DNA of 64,000 nucleotides from Antedon mediterranea (GCF_964355755.1 NC_092680.1:4813001-4877000); one strand, 5' to 3'. Positions 24,127 through 36,112 are shown, counted from the stretch's first letter. A program made the numbers and translations. Notes: generated from the letters alone by a model not told the origin.

Positions 24127-24453
24127 ACTGATGTTGTGATGGTCTTCACATACATCTATGCAACGTATTCACGTTTAGTAGTGGTCGTAGTAGTGACTAC
24201 ATGATTGGAATCGTTATCGGTATATGTTGTGGTCGTTGAGGATGATGACGACGATGATGATGGACGACCTTTTCGTAGTTCTATCTCTACTGATGTTGTG
24301 ATGGTCTTCACATACATCTATGCAACGTATTCACGTTTAGTAGTGGTCGTAGTAGTGACTACAGGATTGGAATCGTTATCGGAATATGTTGTGGTCGTTG
24401 AAGATGATGACGATGATGATGATGATGATGATGACGACCTTTTCGTAGGTCTA
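24127..24453 (-). repeat. 162-bp tandem duplication of the gene tail
   Basis: 24127-24288 and 24289-24450 are two tandem copies with few differences. Each contains the C-terminal Ser/Thr coding part, the final KREYVA codons and the stop of the minus-strand secreted-protein gene. Only the higher-coordinate copy is translated; the other is now 3' UTR or spacer. The serine run is longer in the translated copy. Confidence 0.85.
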
Positions 24454-25262
24454 TCTTGATTTTTAACATATCGACCTCGATCTAAAGTATACACCTTTCC
24501 ATTGCGTTTGTAGCGCCGAACAATGCTCCATTTGTGTCCATAGTAAACGTATAAAACGTGGCCACGATACCTGTAACTAACACAACATCGACGTACAACC
24601 ATACGCCCGCGTCGGATCACCAAATAACAGCGGTTTCCCCTCCATTGTATTTGATATCGTCGGCTACGTTCCTTACGCATACGTGACCGCATTTGTCGTC
24701 TTCTAGAATGGTAACGTTCTTTTTGGCAACGATAACGTGGACGGGTAGTAGGTCTAGGTCGATTTTTAACATATCGACCTCGATATAAAGTATACACTTT
24801 TCCATTGCGGCTGTAGCGTTGAACAATGCTCCATTTGTGTCCATAGTAAACGTATAACACGTGGCCACGATACCTGTAACTAACACAACATCGACGTACA
24901 ACCATACGGCCGTGTCGGATCACCAAATAACAGCGGTTTCCCCTCCATTTTATTTGATATCGTTGGCTGCGCTGACATCGCATACGTCGCCGCATTCGTC
25001 GTCTTCTACGATGGTAACGTTTTTTTCGGCAGCAACATCGCCGTACTTTCTTCCTCCGTCTACAGCATAATTTGACTTTATCTGATGTCTCATCCGATAT
25101 GATAACATTTTGTGGACTAACATTCGATACGTGAACTTCTAAGTTGATATCAGGTCGTGAAACTGAAGTGATTTCATTTTTTTCGGTTTTGACAGCTTCT
25201 GAATCTCCTTTCACAGCTACCAAGAACAAGACAGACAACAGAACAACTCGAACCCACCACAT
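24318..25262 (-). CDS. Secreted Arg/Cys-rich protein with duplicated domain
   Basis: Unrecognised family. The ATG at 25260-25262 gives 314 residues. Residues 1-19 (MWWVRVVLLSVLFLVAVKG) form a clear signal peptide. Residues 20-62 are mildly acidic, like a pro-piece. From 63 the protein is extremely basic: CC, CCC and long Arg runs at 66-95. It then has two copies of a 101-residue repeat, about 80-167 and 181-268. Each repeat contains WRGNRCYLVIR, VVRRCCVSYRYRG, a Tyr-rich LYVYYGHKW segment and NGKVYTL. The tail is 13 Ser, then Thr runs, ending KREYVA. It appears intronless from the signal peptide on. Acidic pro-piece plus cationic Cys-rich body would fit a host-defence peptide precursor. An egg-coat, adhesive or matrix protein is equally possible. 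No known domain was seen, so function is open. Confidence 0.75.
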   Translation of the reverse strand: MWWVRVVLLSVLFLVAVKGDSEAVKTEKNEITSVSRPDINLEVHVSNVSPQNVIISDETSDKVKLCCRRRKKVRRCCCRKKRYHRRRRRMRRRMRCQRSQRYQIKWRGNRCYLVIRHGRMVVRRCCVSYRYRGHVLYVYYGHKWSIVQRYSRNGKVYTLYRGRYVKNRPRPTTRPRYRCQKERYHSRRRQMRSRMRKERSRRYQIQWRGNRCYLVIRRGRMVVRRCCVSYRYRGHVLYVYYGHKWSIVRRYKRNGKVYTLDRGRYVKNQDRPTKRSSSSSSSSSSSSSTTTTYSDNDSNPVVTTTTTTKREYVA

Positions 25263-26575
25263 GATTCTGTTGAAAGACGACAAAAAGTAAAGAATTGAAA
25301 ACAAAAATTGTGCTTTATGTGTTCAGTGAAACGTTAAACAATATGTAAATAACGTAACAGTACGCTCGTTGTATCCAAAACAAGCTACCGATCTATAATA
25401 AAGACTACAAAAAGATCTGCTTCAATACGCTAGTTGTTATTTGATTATCTTAAAGATGTATTGTTCCCCTGCCTGATAAAATAATTATTTACATTTTTTT
25501 TGTTGAGTATGCCATTTCATATACTGTAATAGTTATCCACTTTGACCAAAAATTAGATCGAACAAAAATGTGTTTACCTGAAAAAACCGTAAATTAAAGC
25601 AAAAAATACTCAAATATTGGCTGCCAGCCAATGGATTTTTGGGTGAATTTAACCATTTATTTTGTCATTTTATATGGGAAAACATTTTTTCCGGTTTTTT
25701 TCCCACGGAAGTGGTTAACTTTATTAAAACTAAAAAATAACCTATTCAAAGTCTGATTTAATTAATCTTAATTTTTCATGTTTTTGGGGACAATAGGCCT
25801 ACATCTTAAACCAGCATATTCACCCGATTGAAAACTGCTCAAACTCAAAGAAACTCAAAAGAAAATACAATACATACCTTACAATGTCACTTTCCGCCAA
25901 AAGTGCACTCCAAAAACTGGTTGCAAGATGCGATCTTCTTTTTTTTTAAATAGCTTTTCAGTTGTTAATGTGCTGGCCCCATCATTTTGTTTAAAGTACC
26001 ATTAAGTGCCCTCAAAGTTGTTAAGTGTTTATATATGTTGGATGTTCAAAATCCACTTTTTAATTTAGGTATTAACAATAAATAATCTATTAAACTTTTA
26101 AAGCTGTATCTCCTTGACTGGTCATTCAATGTTAATTTTTCTATTGATTTTATTCTTTCTTTTATGTTGGAAGAAGTTGAAGTAGGCCTACCTTTAATTA
26201 TTATTGTTTATCAAAGCCATACGACATACCCCCCCCCCCCCCCACCTCCCTAGATCCGCACTTAAACCTCGAAATGTTATTATTTATTATCCATTCGGAT
26301 CCAATCTGGTCTGGGATGTTACAATTTTAGACGTTCAGTGGAATCGCTCTACTATACGGATCATAGGCCTAAGCTCTTCTCCCATATCTGCCACTTTCAA
26401 AATCACACGTAACAATATAATAATTCATAATCAAATATAATACTGATATGCCTTCTTAATAAATAGGTTTTATTAACAGTTTGATTTGATTTGATTAACC
26501 TATCAAACACAACGCAATCGCGATTAAACAAACATAAGCCTCTTCACCCAGAGGGAACCGGTGATCTTTATTACC
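25263..26575. other. Intergenic region between divergent genes
   Basis: No gene seen. It serves as the shared 5' region between the minus-strand secreted-protein gene and the plus-strand acylated-protein gene. It holds a poly-C tract near 26228-26243 and a short TTTGATTTGATTTGATT run near 26480. Open frames are short and motif-free. Confidence 0.5.
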
Positions 26576-26578
26576 CTT

Positions 26579-26592
26579 GTTGCTATGGCAAC
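26579..26592 (+). promoter_or_regulatory. RFX X-box palindrome
   Basis: GTTGCTATGGCAAC matches the RFX X-box, an imperfect palindrome of GTTGCC and GGCAAC half-sites. The single departure is T for C in the left half. It lies about 10 bases upstream of a TATA box and 207 bases upstream of the ATG at 26799. RFX sites in this position are typical of cilia genes. Confidence 0.65.
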
Positions 26593-26602
26593 GACATCAA
26601 AA

Positions 26603-26612
26603 TATATAAATA
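26603..26612 (+). promoter_or_regulatory. TATA box
   Basis: TATATAAATA fits a TATA box. Transcription would be expected to start roughly 25-35 bases downstream, near 26635. That leaves a 5' UTR of about 160 bases before the ATG at 26799. Confidence 0.55.
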
Positions 26613-26798
26613 CTGCGGTGGCGTTGTTGCGTATTAGAGACACGATGTATGTAGTTTACCGAAGGTCGATGTACGTTTAGTAAATGAAATTTATTCAGTG
26701 GACACGTACAATAGTATACAAGATATATTAGTGTAGTATTTTTCTGAATAGATCTGTATTTGACATTTTAGTTAGGAGTATATTGACTAACAATAATA

Positions 26799-26943
26799 AT
26801 GGGTTCTTGCTCATCGAGTACGAATACGACACCACAGACGAATGGCGCTCCGCAATCGAAACCCAAAGAAGCACCTCCTCCGGCTAAGCAGACAACCCCA
26901 CAATTAGAAGATAACAAACATATAGAAGAAGACACAGGATCAG
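26799..26943 (+). CDS. Acylated-protein exon 1
   Basis: Encodes residues 1-48, beginning with the Gly2/Cys4 acylation signal. It ends at GGATCAG/GTAACA. The codon split at the junction is completed by exon 2 as Ala. Confidence 0.75.
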
Positions 26944-29900
26944 GTAACATAATAACATTATTCAATGCTTTTACAATAGTTATTGTTATGGCCGACGTAT
27001 CAAAAAGATTACACAATCTGTTTTTGTGTGAGAATAAAATTATGTAGGCCAACATAAAGTTGTTCAGCTGGTGCGACGGCCTGTGCGTACTTAAGACGAA
27101 ATTGCCGTTCTCCGTGATATGTGTAAGCTTTGGGCCTAGGTATAATATCTCATGATTTTAGTAGTGCTACAGTTTATTGTTTTGTTTCTTCGTATTAAAA
27201 CCCTATTAATTCTCTAACAAAATTGATCTAAATTCATTACAAACCATTTTTTTTTCAATTTCAATTTCAATTTTACTTAAACTTTTTGTATTGTTTCATA
27301 AACACTGTATATTAGGCATATGGTAAAGAATAATAATATGCATTTATTTTAAAATATTATAACTTTTCATCATTTAATATTATATTTATCCTCTCATGTA
27401 ACTGAAATACACTTCTGTATGTACTAATCTCCAAAGTAACTATACTAAAAACAAAATGTATACAATGACGTCGAGATTTAAACACATACACAAAAAAAAA
27501 CTATTTACAGTTTAAAAAGATTTGAAAAGTTAACCATCGTTCTTATTTTATGTCATTGGGTAGAGAGTTCCATAGTTTAGTTGTGATCATAATAAATTTC
27601 TTTTATTCTTGAGAGATAATTTATACAAATTTAAAAAGTATATATTATATCTATTGGCATTTAAAAATCATTTATAAAAATAATACATTTTTTATAATAG
27701 TAGATCAGACCCAAATTGGATGACGTTATTTGTCTAGTCATACACAATGTTTGCGAAACCATAGTGAAATAGCTACATGGACTACAGTATTGTCTAAGTT
27801 AAAATTGTTTATAACACTGCAACGTATAATCAATGAATAGTAGTGATCATAGTGCGTAAAATAGATATTCATTCATGAATTCAATTTGGACTACGTCAAA
27901 GGTTCGATCACAACCTCCTACAGTGACCGTTTGTTAGGTGGCGTTGACAACGTAAAACTAGCACGGGTTACATCCATATGGAACTTGTTGACCGTTACTA
28001 TGGGAATATTCTTTATCCGTTCAACCATAAGGAAACAACAATACCATATTGAATTTATTCTATCTTAATTAATAGATCAATTTGTGTTTCCGTATTACAC
28101 AAGTTAATTTGAACTTGGTTATTATCATTTTATCAATAATTGAATATATTTAAAATGACCAATATTAAATGGAACTTAATTATATCAATTTTATAACTAC
28201 TAACTGTACTTTAAATAATTAACGTATTTGACATGTTTTTTAATGGATTTGATTTGACGTGTTATAAATTTATGACAAAAAACTTGCGCAATCAGAATTT
28301 CAATGTTTACCATCCTAGCAACTAGTCTGATGTACTGTTTAGTTATTAAATGCAGAAATAACCTTCGTAAAACAGAATAGAGACGTGGGTTTAAACAATG
28401 GTTTTATAAATCTACAACCAAAATTCGGTAGATTTTGCTAATATTCAGGAGATTAGACAAACATTTGGGAAGCTCTCAGAGAGAACATCCATAGAACCAT
28501 AAAGAAATAAAATATGAATAAATATTTATTTATTTAAATTGGTCATCACTTTTTTATCAGTAGCATATGGTCTTTGATCAAATCTGATTGATTATTTTGG
28601 GTTTTTTTTTAGCGAAATCATTATTTTTGTTAGCAAAATTGACCTGACTTTTAATTCAAACTAAAAAAAAGGCCTATTCAATATTTAATTTTATTCATCT
28701 TTATTCTTCATTTTTTGGAGGACAATAGAATGACATACACAATAAAATACAAGTGTATTATTAGGCCTACACAATGTACGAGAATAATTACTTTAATTAA
28801 TGTCTTCTTAACAATCTATTATTAATAATGGAGGATTATTCATAAAAGTATATAAAGCATTATTCTAATTTCGGCCTACTCTTTTTGGAGGTCAAAAGTC
28901 ATATTTTTCATTGTTATCTAACATCCTATTTATTTCTCACTAGGTTACTATCAATTTGTTTACCATTGTCATGGTGACCAAACTAATGTCAATAAACAGT
29001 ATAGTTATGTTTCTCAATACAGTTTTAGGATTGGTTGTAACAATGATAACCTAAAATTATTGTCTAATGAAAGTGTTTGATGTGTTCCATCGCTGTTTGT
29101 TCTTGAGTGACGAGACAAAATTTCATCTAACAATGAGTAAAACTGGCATAGGCCCCTTTTCAAATTTGTCATTGATGACATCTTTTGTTTTCACTCAATA
29201 GAGATATGAATTACTGTATTTGGTCTTCATAATGAAAAACAAGCCTCTTTGTAAACCACTAGAAAATTAAAAGCAATATTTGAAAAAACCTAGAAAAAAT
29301 ATTTATATTATTAGTCTAATCATTAAATATGTCGTATATTTTATATAAGCTTAGTTTGGTTTCTTTGTTTGTAAAAGACACATTTACTTTTAGAAATAAA
29401 TTATTATAATATCCACAAAAAAAATGTATGATAATGAATAAATTTAAAAAATGTATACTGTATATTCATTTTATTTATATACTGTAGAAGGAGGAAGGGG
29501 TGAGTGAAAAAAAGAAAGAAAAGAGCTTCTAGAAATTTGTTGGCTGGGTGAGGAGGACCATCTGACCCTTTCCTATCACCACCACGTTCAGAATCTTCCC
29601 CCGTTGAAGCAAAATAAAATGTTAAGGAGGTACTTACGATTAATAAGTTAATTACTTAACATGGTTTTATCAATAATAAGATAATTACTATAGTAACATT
29701 GTTCTTTGCATGGGGTAAAGTATGTAACTTATTTTAATACTAATTAATAATTCAAAGCCATTTAGACTTGTTATTGTACATTATTGATGAATATATAATA
29801 ATCAATGTTTACAAGAATAATAAGTTGATCTTTGTAAAAGCAAAATAAAAATTAATGTCATTGAATATTTCATAATAAATATGGATCTGTTTCTGCTGCA

Positions 29901-32900
29901 ATAGCGGCAAATAAGCCATTTATATTTCAAAATAGATTTAAAATGTAATTTTTATATCAACTGGATTTCTGCTAAATTTAAAATATAATTTCTGCTAAAT
30001 TTGTGCTCCTAAATAACTGTTTAAATCAATGTGTGGTGGTCGACAAAAATATAGCGTTGCCCAAAATGCAATAGGCTCAGCGGTAACGTACTGCAATACC
30101 CGTAAGTCATATTAAATATTATATTACAGTATGGTAAATTAAAGTTTTTATCATTTTAAAGTCATGAGTATGTGTTGATAGAAAAACATCATCACATTTT
30201 CGTGTGTTACAATATTAATCATTATTCGGAATAAAGCACATAATTAATATACTTAAATTAGGAATATACATATTGCTTTCAATGATTGTTTGTCAAAAAA
30301 AGACATGTTATCCTTTTCTTCTTTTTGTCTAAATTTGTCAGCTGGATTGATTGTTATACATGTTTTATGAGTTGTATAAACATATACTCTCATAACATTA
30401 AAGTGGGGTTCACATGGAACTATGTCTAGAAGAAGTGGATTTAATAATTTTCTACTAACTGGACTAACCTTGACATTCATGTGTTTTTTTTTCTCTCTTT
30501 ATAAAATGGTTGAAGTGGTTCATTAAAATTTAAAATCTGTCTTCACATGTTGTTTGCTGGTAATCATGGTAACAATTGTTTGAATGTTGGAGTAGCTCTC
30601 ATCTGTTTTTCAAGGTTGATTTTTTTTATGGTTAATGGACAACTCTCATTTACTTTATTCAAAAATGGTTGTAAATTTTAATCAATATCTGACATTTAAA
30701 GCCAGATTTTATTGAAAGTCATCGTCCTCGCATCTCAATTTACCAGCTTCAACTTTATTGCCAAAAAAAAACAATACATTTATCAGTACGGCAATAAGAG
30801 TTTTTAAAAAAGATTTCTCTGGTCCAGTAACAACAAATTAAAACAAAATGTGTTCAATGAAATTATTTTATAGTTTTATGTTTTTTTTCTGTGTTTCATC
30901 AATTTAATCTAGCATACACATATATAATGAAGTTTTATATGAATATATATCTCTTAAGCTCTGTCTACACTATCAAACTAGTTTGACAAAAAAGTGTGAT
31001 GTGCCCAAATATGGTACTGATATGACATCATCATGTCCATACATGGACACATCACATTTTTTGGTCACATAAAGTATGATAGTCTAGACAAAGTAATACA
31101 TTTTGTTACATTTTTTTTTTATATTTATGTGAATAATGCATAAATATCATAATTATCATGTTTTAAAATGTATTTTTAGTCCTGTAACTCGACGTACATT
31201 GTTTCCATAGTAAGTTTTGTTTAACAATTGGAACAAGTTGTCAATAATTATGTTAGTGCTTGTTGCTAGATAAGTTTGCAGAGCTCTGTTATTGTAGTTG
31301 TGTAGTAATTATTGATTTTTATTTTTCTAATTATATAAGTTGAATCTACTCTATAAATGCAGGCTATACATTATTATTAAAGTTAATTATGTATTGATCA
31401 ATTTCACCTACTTACAACTTGACATTTGAATTTATTTTATTGACAATAAAAATATAGTTTATATAACCAATTTTATCGTATTAAAGGACAACTTATCCAT
31501 AGTAGTATAGGTTTACCAACATGCATGGGAAAATCAGAAATCTTGGAATGGTTCCGATATCATATTTACACTTCTTATGTTAGTTACCAGTAAACCTGTC
31601 CTTTATGAGTTTAGTGCAATATTTAATTCAGTGTAAAATGTTGTTTAATATTCTCTTCTTCTTTTCCTTTATGATGTATTTGGATGATACACTTTGTATA
31701 GATCACTAGTTCATTATAATTTTAACCTTCCTACTATAAAATAATTAAATAACTTAATACGCAATTAGCCTAACAACATGATGGTAAAAGCAAATTGAAT
31801 ATATTATCATCCACCTTGCTGCTTTAATTGAGGTCACGCATTCATCATGTTTCCTGAAATTTTCATTATGCTTTGAATATAAATTTTTAAACAATTGTAC
31901 AATTCACTTTTTTAGCTCCACCAAAAGAAACAACCCCACCAAAAGAAGAAAAGAAAGATGATGAAAAGAAAGATGAAGAGAAACCAACAGAAGAAGCAAA
32001 AGTACAAGGTTGGATGATTACTGATTGAATATTTGTTCTGATAATGGATTAGGTTAAAATAATACCCAACTAAACAATAGAAGTGTAACTCAACAAAACA
32101 AATGAACAGTGAGTGCTGTTACAAATAAAAAATGATTAAAATAAAACCTGTTTGAAATTACAGTAAGCTGTGTAGACTACTATTTAATTAGTATACCTTT
32201 ATCCATGTGCAGCAACATAATTTAGAACAAAAATGTTCTTTTTTAGAACCTGAACCTTCTGTAGAGGCTGCACCAGCAGTAGTGGATTCAAAACCAGAAG
32301 AAGCAGCTGCAGAAGCTCCAGTATCAGAAGAACCAAAAGCAGAGGAAACACCGACTGAGACAGAAGCAAAACCAGAAGAAACAGAATCCAAACCAGAAGA
32401 AACGGAAGCAAAACCGGAAGAAACAGAATCAAAACCGGCTGAGTCAGCAGCTGAAGATCCACCAGCACCTGCTGAAGAAGCACAAGGAGCAGAGGAAACA
32501 GCAGCTGCAGAATCAACACCTGCAGAGGAAGCACCAGTATCGGAAGAAACACCAGCGTCAGAGGATAAACCAGCAACAGATGAAGCAAAAACAGACGAAA
32601 CACCAGCAGAAAATGCACCCTCACCACCTGGTAAGTAATTTTGATTTGACATTTAAAACATTCTTGTTTCATCCAAATTGTATTATTTAAGTGGTATATC
32701 TGTATAACAAAAAAACAGTCCTAGTTTCAGTTTGATAGTTTGGAATGTCTGGAGGAGGATCCAAGAGTAGCATGAGGAACGTGTGCTCTCCCTAAAATGA
32801 ACCGTTAAATGAAATACATTGTAATATCTATTTTTGACAGACTTGGATCCGCCATTGGAAGTGGTAATCATAGTTTTTGGTACATTTGACATTGATGGAG

Positions 32901-35900
32901 TCATGTACTATAGATTGTTATTGTTAATAAAATTGATATGGGTATAGTGTTCTATTATATGTTGAATTGTATACTTACAATAAATGTTAGATGATAATGT
33001 AGAAGATGTAGATGACACGTCACAAAGTGAACCACAATCTGAAGAAACTCATGTAGAAGAAACAACACAAGAGAATGCACAAATAGAAGCAGATTTAGAA
33101 GATACTCCAGCAGAGGAATCTACACAGCCTTCCGAGGAAGAAGAGAAACCTTCAGAAGAGACAACAGAAGAAACAGAGAAAACCGGAGAAACAACAGAAG
33201 CATTAGAATCTGCAGGAACAGAAAAGAAGGCTGAAGGTGATTGGAAACAGCACAAACTGCATGTCCTATAACATAGTGCTTTAACCAGTGTTTACTGTTC
33301 ACGTATAACATATTGTTTCACAATCATCTTTGTTTTATTCATAGATATCTTAACATGGTCTAATTTAACTTACTAAAATCCATCTTAGGTTTTGTAAAGT
33401 ATATTCTGATGTTTATTATTAACTCATGCAAGGCCTCATTGCATCTTATCACGACTCCTTGTAGGCACACTTTAAAGATAATGTGACTTTTAGGATATTT
33501 GTCATATTCTTTGTTAGGCCTACAGTCACAAACAGATAATATTTATTTTCCATAAGGTTTTTCTAATATAGCATTTATTAGTATGTGTAAATGTTTTCAT
33601 TCACCCATTCATTATTCCCATTCATAATATCCCATTCATTATTTCATCTATTCACTCCTTTCATTCACTCACAGTTTGATTGACTAACTAAAAATTCTAA
33701 TTTGACAGCACTAAAGAATGTGTTACAGATTTACTAATCGTTTGACATTTCACTAATTTATATTAATTATGACAACTACTATACGACTAACTACAGTATA
33801 CATTTATCAAGTCCAATTTCCATAATACATATCACCGTATATACTTTTCTTTGATGAAGTACCCCATCCTTCTATGTTCATGGCATGCTCCTGTCTTGAA
33901 CTCTGCCCTAAGGTCATTTTGGAAGACATCATTTCATTACATAAATATTCGTTATGACATCTTTGTTGTACATCACTATTATCGTGTTCTCAGATACTAC
34001 ATAATGTATGTAATTAGTACCGAACTGTCGATAAATAACAACGGTTTAGAAATACATGCAAACTACACACAATTACGATTTTGCCTACAATTATGGAAAA
34101 AACCCTGCTAAAATTCACAATGAAAACTTATAAAAACCACCATCCCACCACATTAATAATGATAGCATTTTTTTACATAATTTGTGTAACTACTTCAGAA
34201 TAATATATTGATACTAACTGTACTTAAAGACTATAAATGTAGTATTGTGAGATTAGTTTTCATTTGTTGCTTAGCTACTACAGTATAACAAAAGAAGACA
34301 ATGTTGTTGAATACAGACCTTTAGAATCATTGTGTAACAGATATCTTAAGAGATATTACTTGCATTACTTGCTATAAAGTTCGATAATCAATTACCAGTA
34401 TAGCATTAGTTGTTTTTTTAACTTTCGTTTGGCTTTCATTTTGAAATCAGGATCAGTGATTAGAATTGAATATTAATAACGATTACTTATTATCATTTTA
34501 TTGGCAAGGAATAATACCGCCAATAAGGTTGAACTCTACAGATAAAACATAGACCGATCTAATGCGAATAATATTTTCAAGAACTCAATACAACTACATG
34601 AGAATCATAGCAACAACAACGTACTCTGCACGGAGAGCGCGCACACGCATACTTTTCTATTTCACTGCTCTTGACTTTTGGGGTAGTTAAAAGAACAGAG
34701 ACAATTAATAAGACTATTGTTAATTAAATTCTTTTACAATATTATACCATACCAAACTGGCCATGGCAATAACACTACTATACACATATTTTGTTTTTAG
34801 TTCATGAAAAGCAACCAACTCACTAGAAAAAAAAAAGTGTGACGCATTTAATTTGATTAGAAAGAAAATTGTTTGTATAAAGTTATTTTGGACGTTATAT
34901 GATTATACAATGCTCAATTATTATCCATAATGGACTGATCCAGGTACGTGTTTATTATCTTGTTGCTACTAGCAACATAATATTGATTCCTCTTGGTAAA
35001 TAGGTTTACATGTTTCACGTGTAATAACCTATAGAGAAAAATGGCAATCTCTGTATAAAATCACTTTTTTACAAATAAGAAAAGGTGTTGTAGTTTGTAA
35101 GCTACTGTAACCTACCAGTATACAATTATATTGGACAAAATGACCAAATATCTTCCAAAACCCATAAAATGTGTACATATAAGATTTTAATTAGTTTTTA
35201 GAACACTAATCTATATAGAATTCATGCTAATCTTTCTAACAATTACCATGTAATAATTTGGTCACATCGTTGACTTGGTTTAAGTGCTGATAATTAAACC
35301 TATGAGAGATCGGATTCATCAATTAAGTTTACTTTAGGTTATACTTGGTAACCAAAGTGAGTAGGGATATAATACCAGAGAATTGGCAATTTTGCATGAG
35401 TATATACTGTATATCAGCATGGCCCATTTTGCATGAATTAATCCAAGTTTACTGGAGGTTCTACCTGGTAACCAAAGTGGATACGGGTATAATACCAACA
35501 TGGCCCATTTTGCATGAAATAATCCAAGTTTGCAGGAGATACTACCTAGTACGGTAACCAAAGTGGGTAGGGATAATATTATAATACCAGCATGAAATTT
35601 TGGTTGAGTTTGATATCACTAGATAACCTAAGATAACACCCCTATCAACATTACATACCATAGTTATTTACAGTGTGTTGCATGTAGAGTAATGGAAGCA
35701 TTTTAGAGTAATGGTTTAATTTATAGTTCACTTCACAAAGTGTTTTCATGATTATCAATTTTTCTATGACTTACTTTATGATCTTAAACAAACAAGGTAA
35801 TATTGGTGCATGATTTGAGGTAGTATCACTGTGTATGTTTATAATTGCATTTGTTTTTTACATAATTTATATTTATATATTTTTCCTAACTATTACAACA

Positions 35901-36112
35901 TTTTACTGAACAGTTTGTGTTAAGTTAACTTTTAGGTTGTAAATTTGCATCATAAGATGATGCATGTATTTTTACATATTTAATCTTGATATATTACAGT
36001 CAACACTTGGACTACTCTGCAATGTCTGACATTACAAATTCTTTTTGTTCAAATGTTTTAAATTTGTTTGGTTTTTTTTTTCGTTGCAGATGCCAAAGAA
36101 GAGGCAACATAA
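26799..36112 (+). CDS. Acidic, N-terminally acylated small protein
   Basis: Five exons: 26799-26943, 31916-32008, 32247-32630, 32991-33236 and 36090-36112. All four introns are phase 1, and the chain stays open to TAA, giving 296 residues. The N-terminus MGSCSSS has Gly2 for N-myristoylation and Cys4 for palmitoylation, so membrane anchoring is expected. The rest is Glu/Lys/Pro/Thr/Ser/Ala-rich with almost no aromatic or large hydrophobic residues, hence disordered. A KPEETE(A/S) heptad recurs three to four times in exon 3. Architecture resembles BASP1/GAP43/MARCKS-like or cystin-like acylated acidic proteins, but low-complexity sequence cannot establish homology. The X-box promoter suggests expression in ciliated cells; that is inference. 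The exon 2 donor (CAAG/GTTGGA) is weak, and exon 5 rests on a 23-base coding stretch. Confidence 0.7.
26944..31915 (+). other. Long intron 1 of the acylated-protein gene
   Basis: About 5 kb of AT-rich sequence. It holds one palindromic MITE (30954-31093). I found no additional exon with the matching phase and acidic composition, although a short cassette could be missed. Confidence 0.55.
30954..31093. mobile_element. Palindromic MITE family A, copy 2
   Basis: Starts TTAAGCTCTGTCTACACTA with TCAAACTAGTTTGACAAA. It carries one CCCAAATATGGTA unit and ends in the inverted half (GTCACATAAAGTATGATAG, TCTAGACAAAG). The right end is degraded. Confidence 0.8.
31916..32008 (+). CDS. Acylated-protein exon 2
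   Basis: Encodes residues 49-79, a PPKE/KKDDEKKDEE charged segment. Acceptor TTTTTTAG is strong; donor CAAG/GTTGGA is weak. At 93 bases it is skippable without frame change. Confidence 0.65.
32247..32630 (+). CDS. Acylated-protein exon 3
   Basis: Encodes residues 80-207, rich in Glu, Ala, Pro, Ser and Thr, with the KPEETE heptad repeats. Borders are TTTTTTAG and GTAAGT. It is a symmetric phase-1 exon of 384 bases. Confidence 0.75.
32991..33236 (+). CDS. Acylated-protein exon 4
   Basis: Encodes residues 208-289, acidic with many EET/SEE motifs. It follows AATGTTAG and ends CTGAAG/GTGATT. It is a symmetric phase-1 exon of 246 bases. Confidence 0.7.
33237..36089 (+). other. Intron 4 of the acylated-protein gene
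   Basis: About 2.9 kb of AT-rich DNA. It contains a three-copy tandem repeat at about 35322-35595 and nothing that reads as an exon with the right phase. An 86-codon open frame at 33851-34111 has no supporting motif. Confidence 0.5.
35322..35595 (+). repeat. Three-copy tandem repeat
   Basis: Three diverged units of roughly 80-110 bases share AAGTTTACT, GGTAACCAAAGTG, GGGTATAATACCA and GGCCCATTTTGCATGAA. The third unit is truncated before the GGCCCATTTTG block. Confidence 0.75.
36090..36112 (+). CDS. Acylated-protein terminal exon 5
   Basis: After GTTGCAG at 36089, the reading frame gives seven acidic residues (DAKEEAT) and TAA. Phase agrees with exon 4, and composition matches the rest of the protein. 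Confidence 0.6.

Noticed and set aside
24205-24459. 84-codon plus-strand frame with Asp and Val runs
   Set aside because: It is antisense to the poly-Ser/poly-Thr tail of the minus-strand secreted-protein gene and its duplicate.
26204-26440. 78-codon frame starting in a poly-C tract
   Set aside because: The Pro-rich start is the poly-C run; the remainder has no motif or splice context.
32188-32672. Two long minus-strand frames (Ser/Ala/Val-rich and Leu-rich)
   Set aside because: Antisense shadows of the Glu/Pro/Ala codons in exon 3 of the acylated-protein gene.
33851-34111. 86-codon plus-strand frame
   Set aside because: Lies in an intron. Codons look like AT-rich noise, with no motif or splice support in the right phase.
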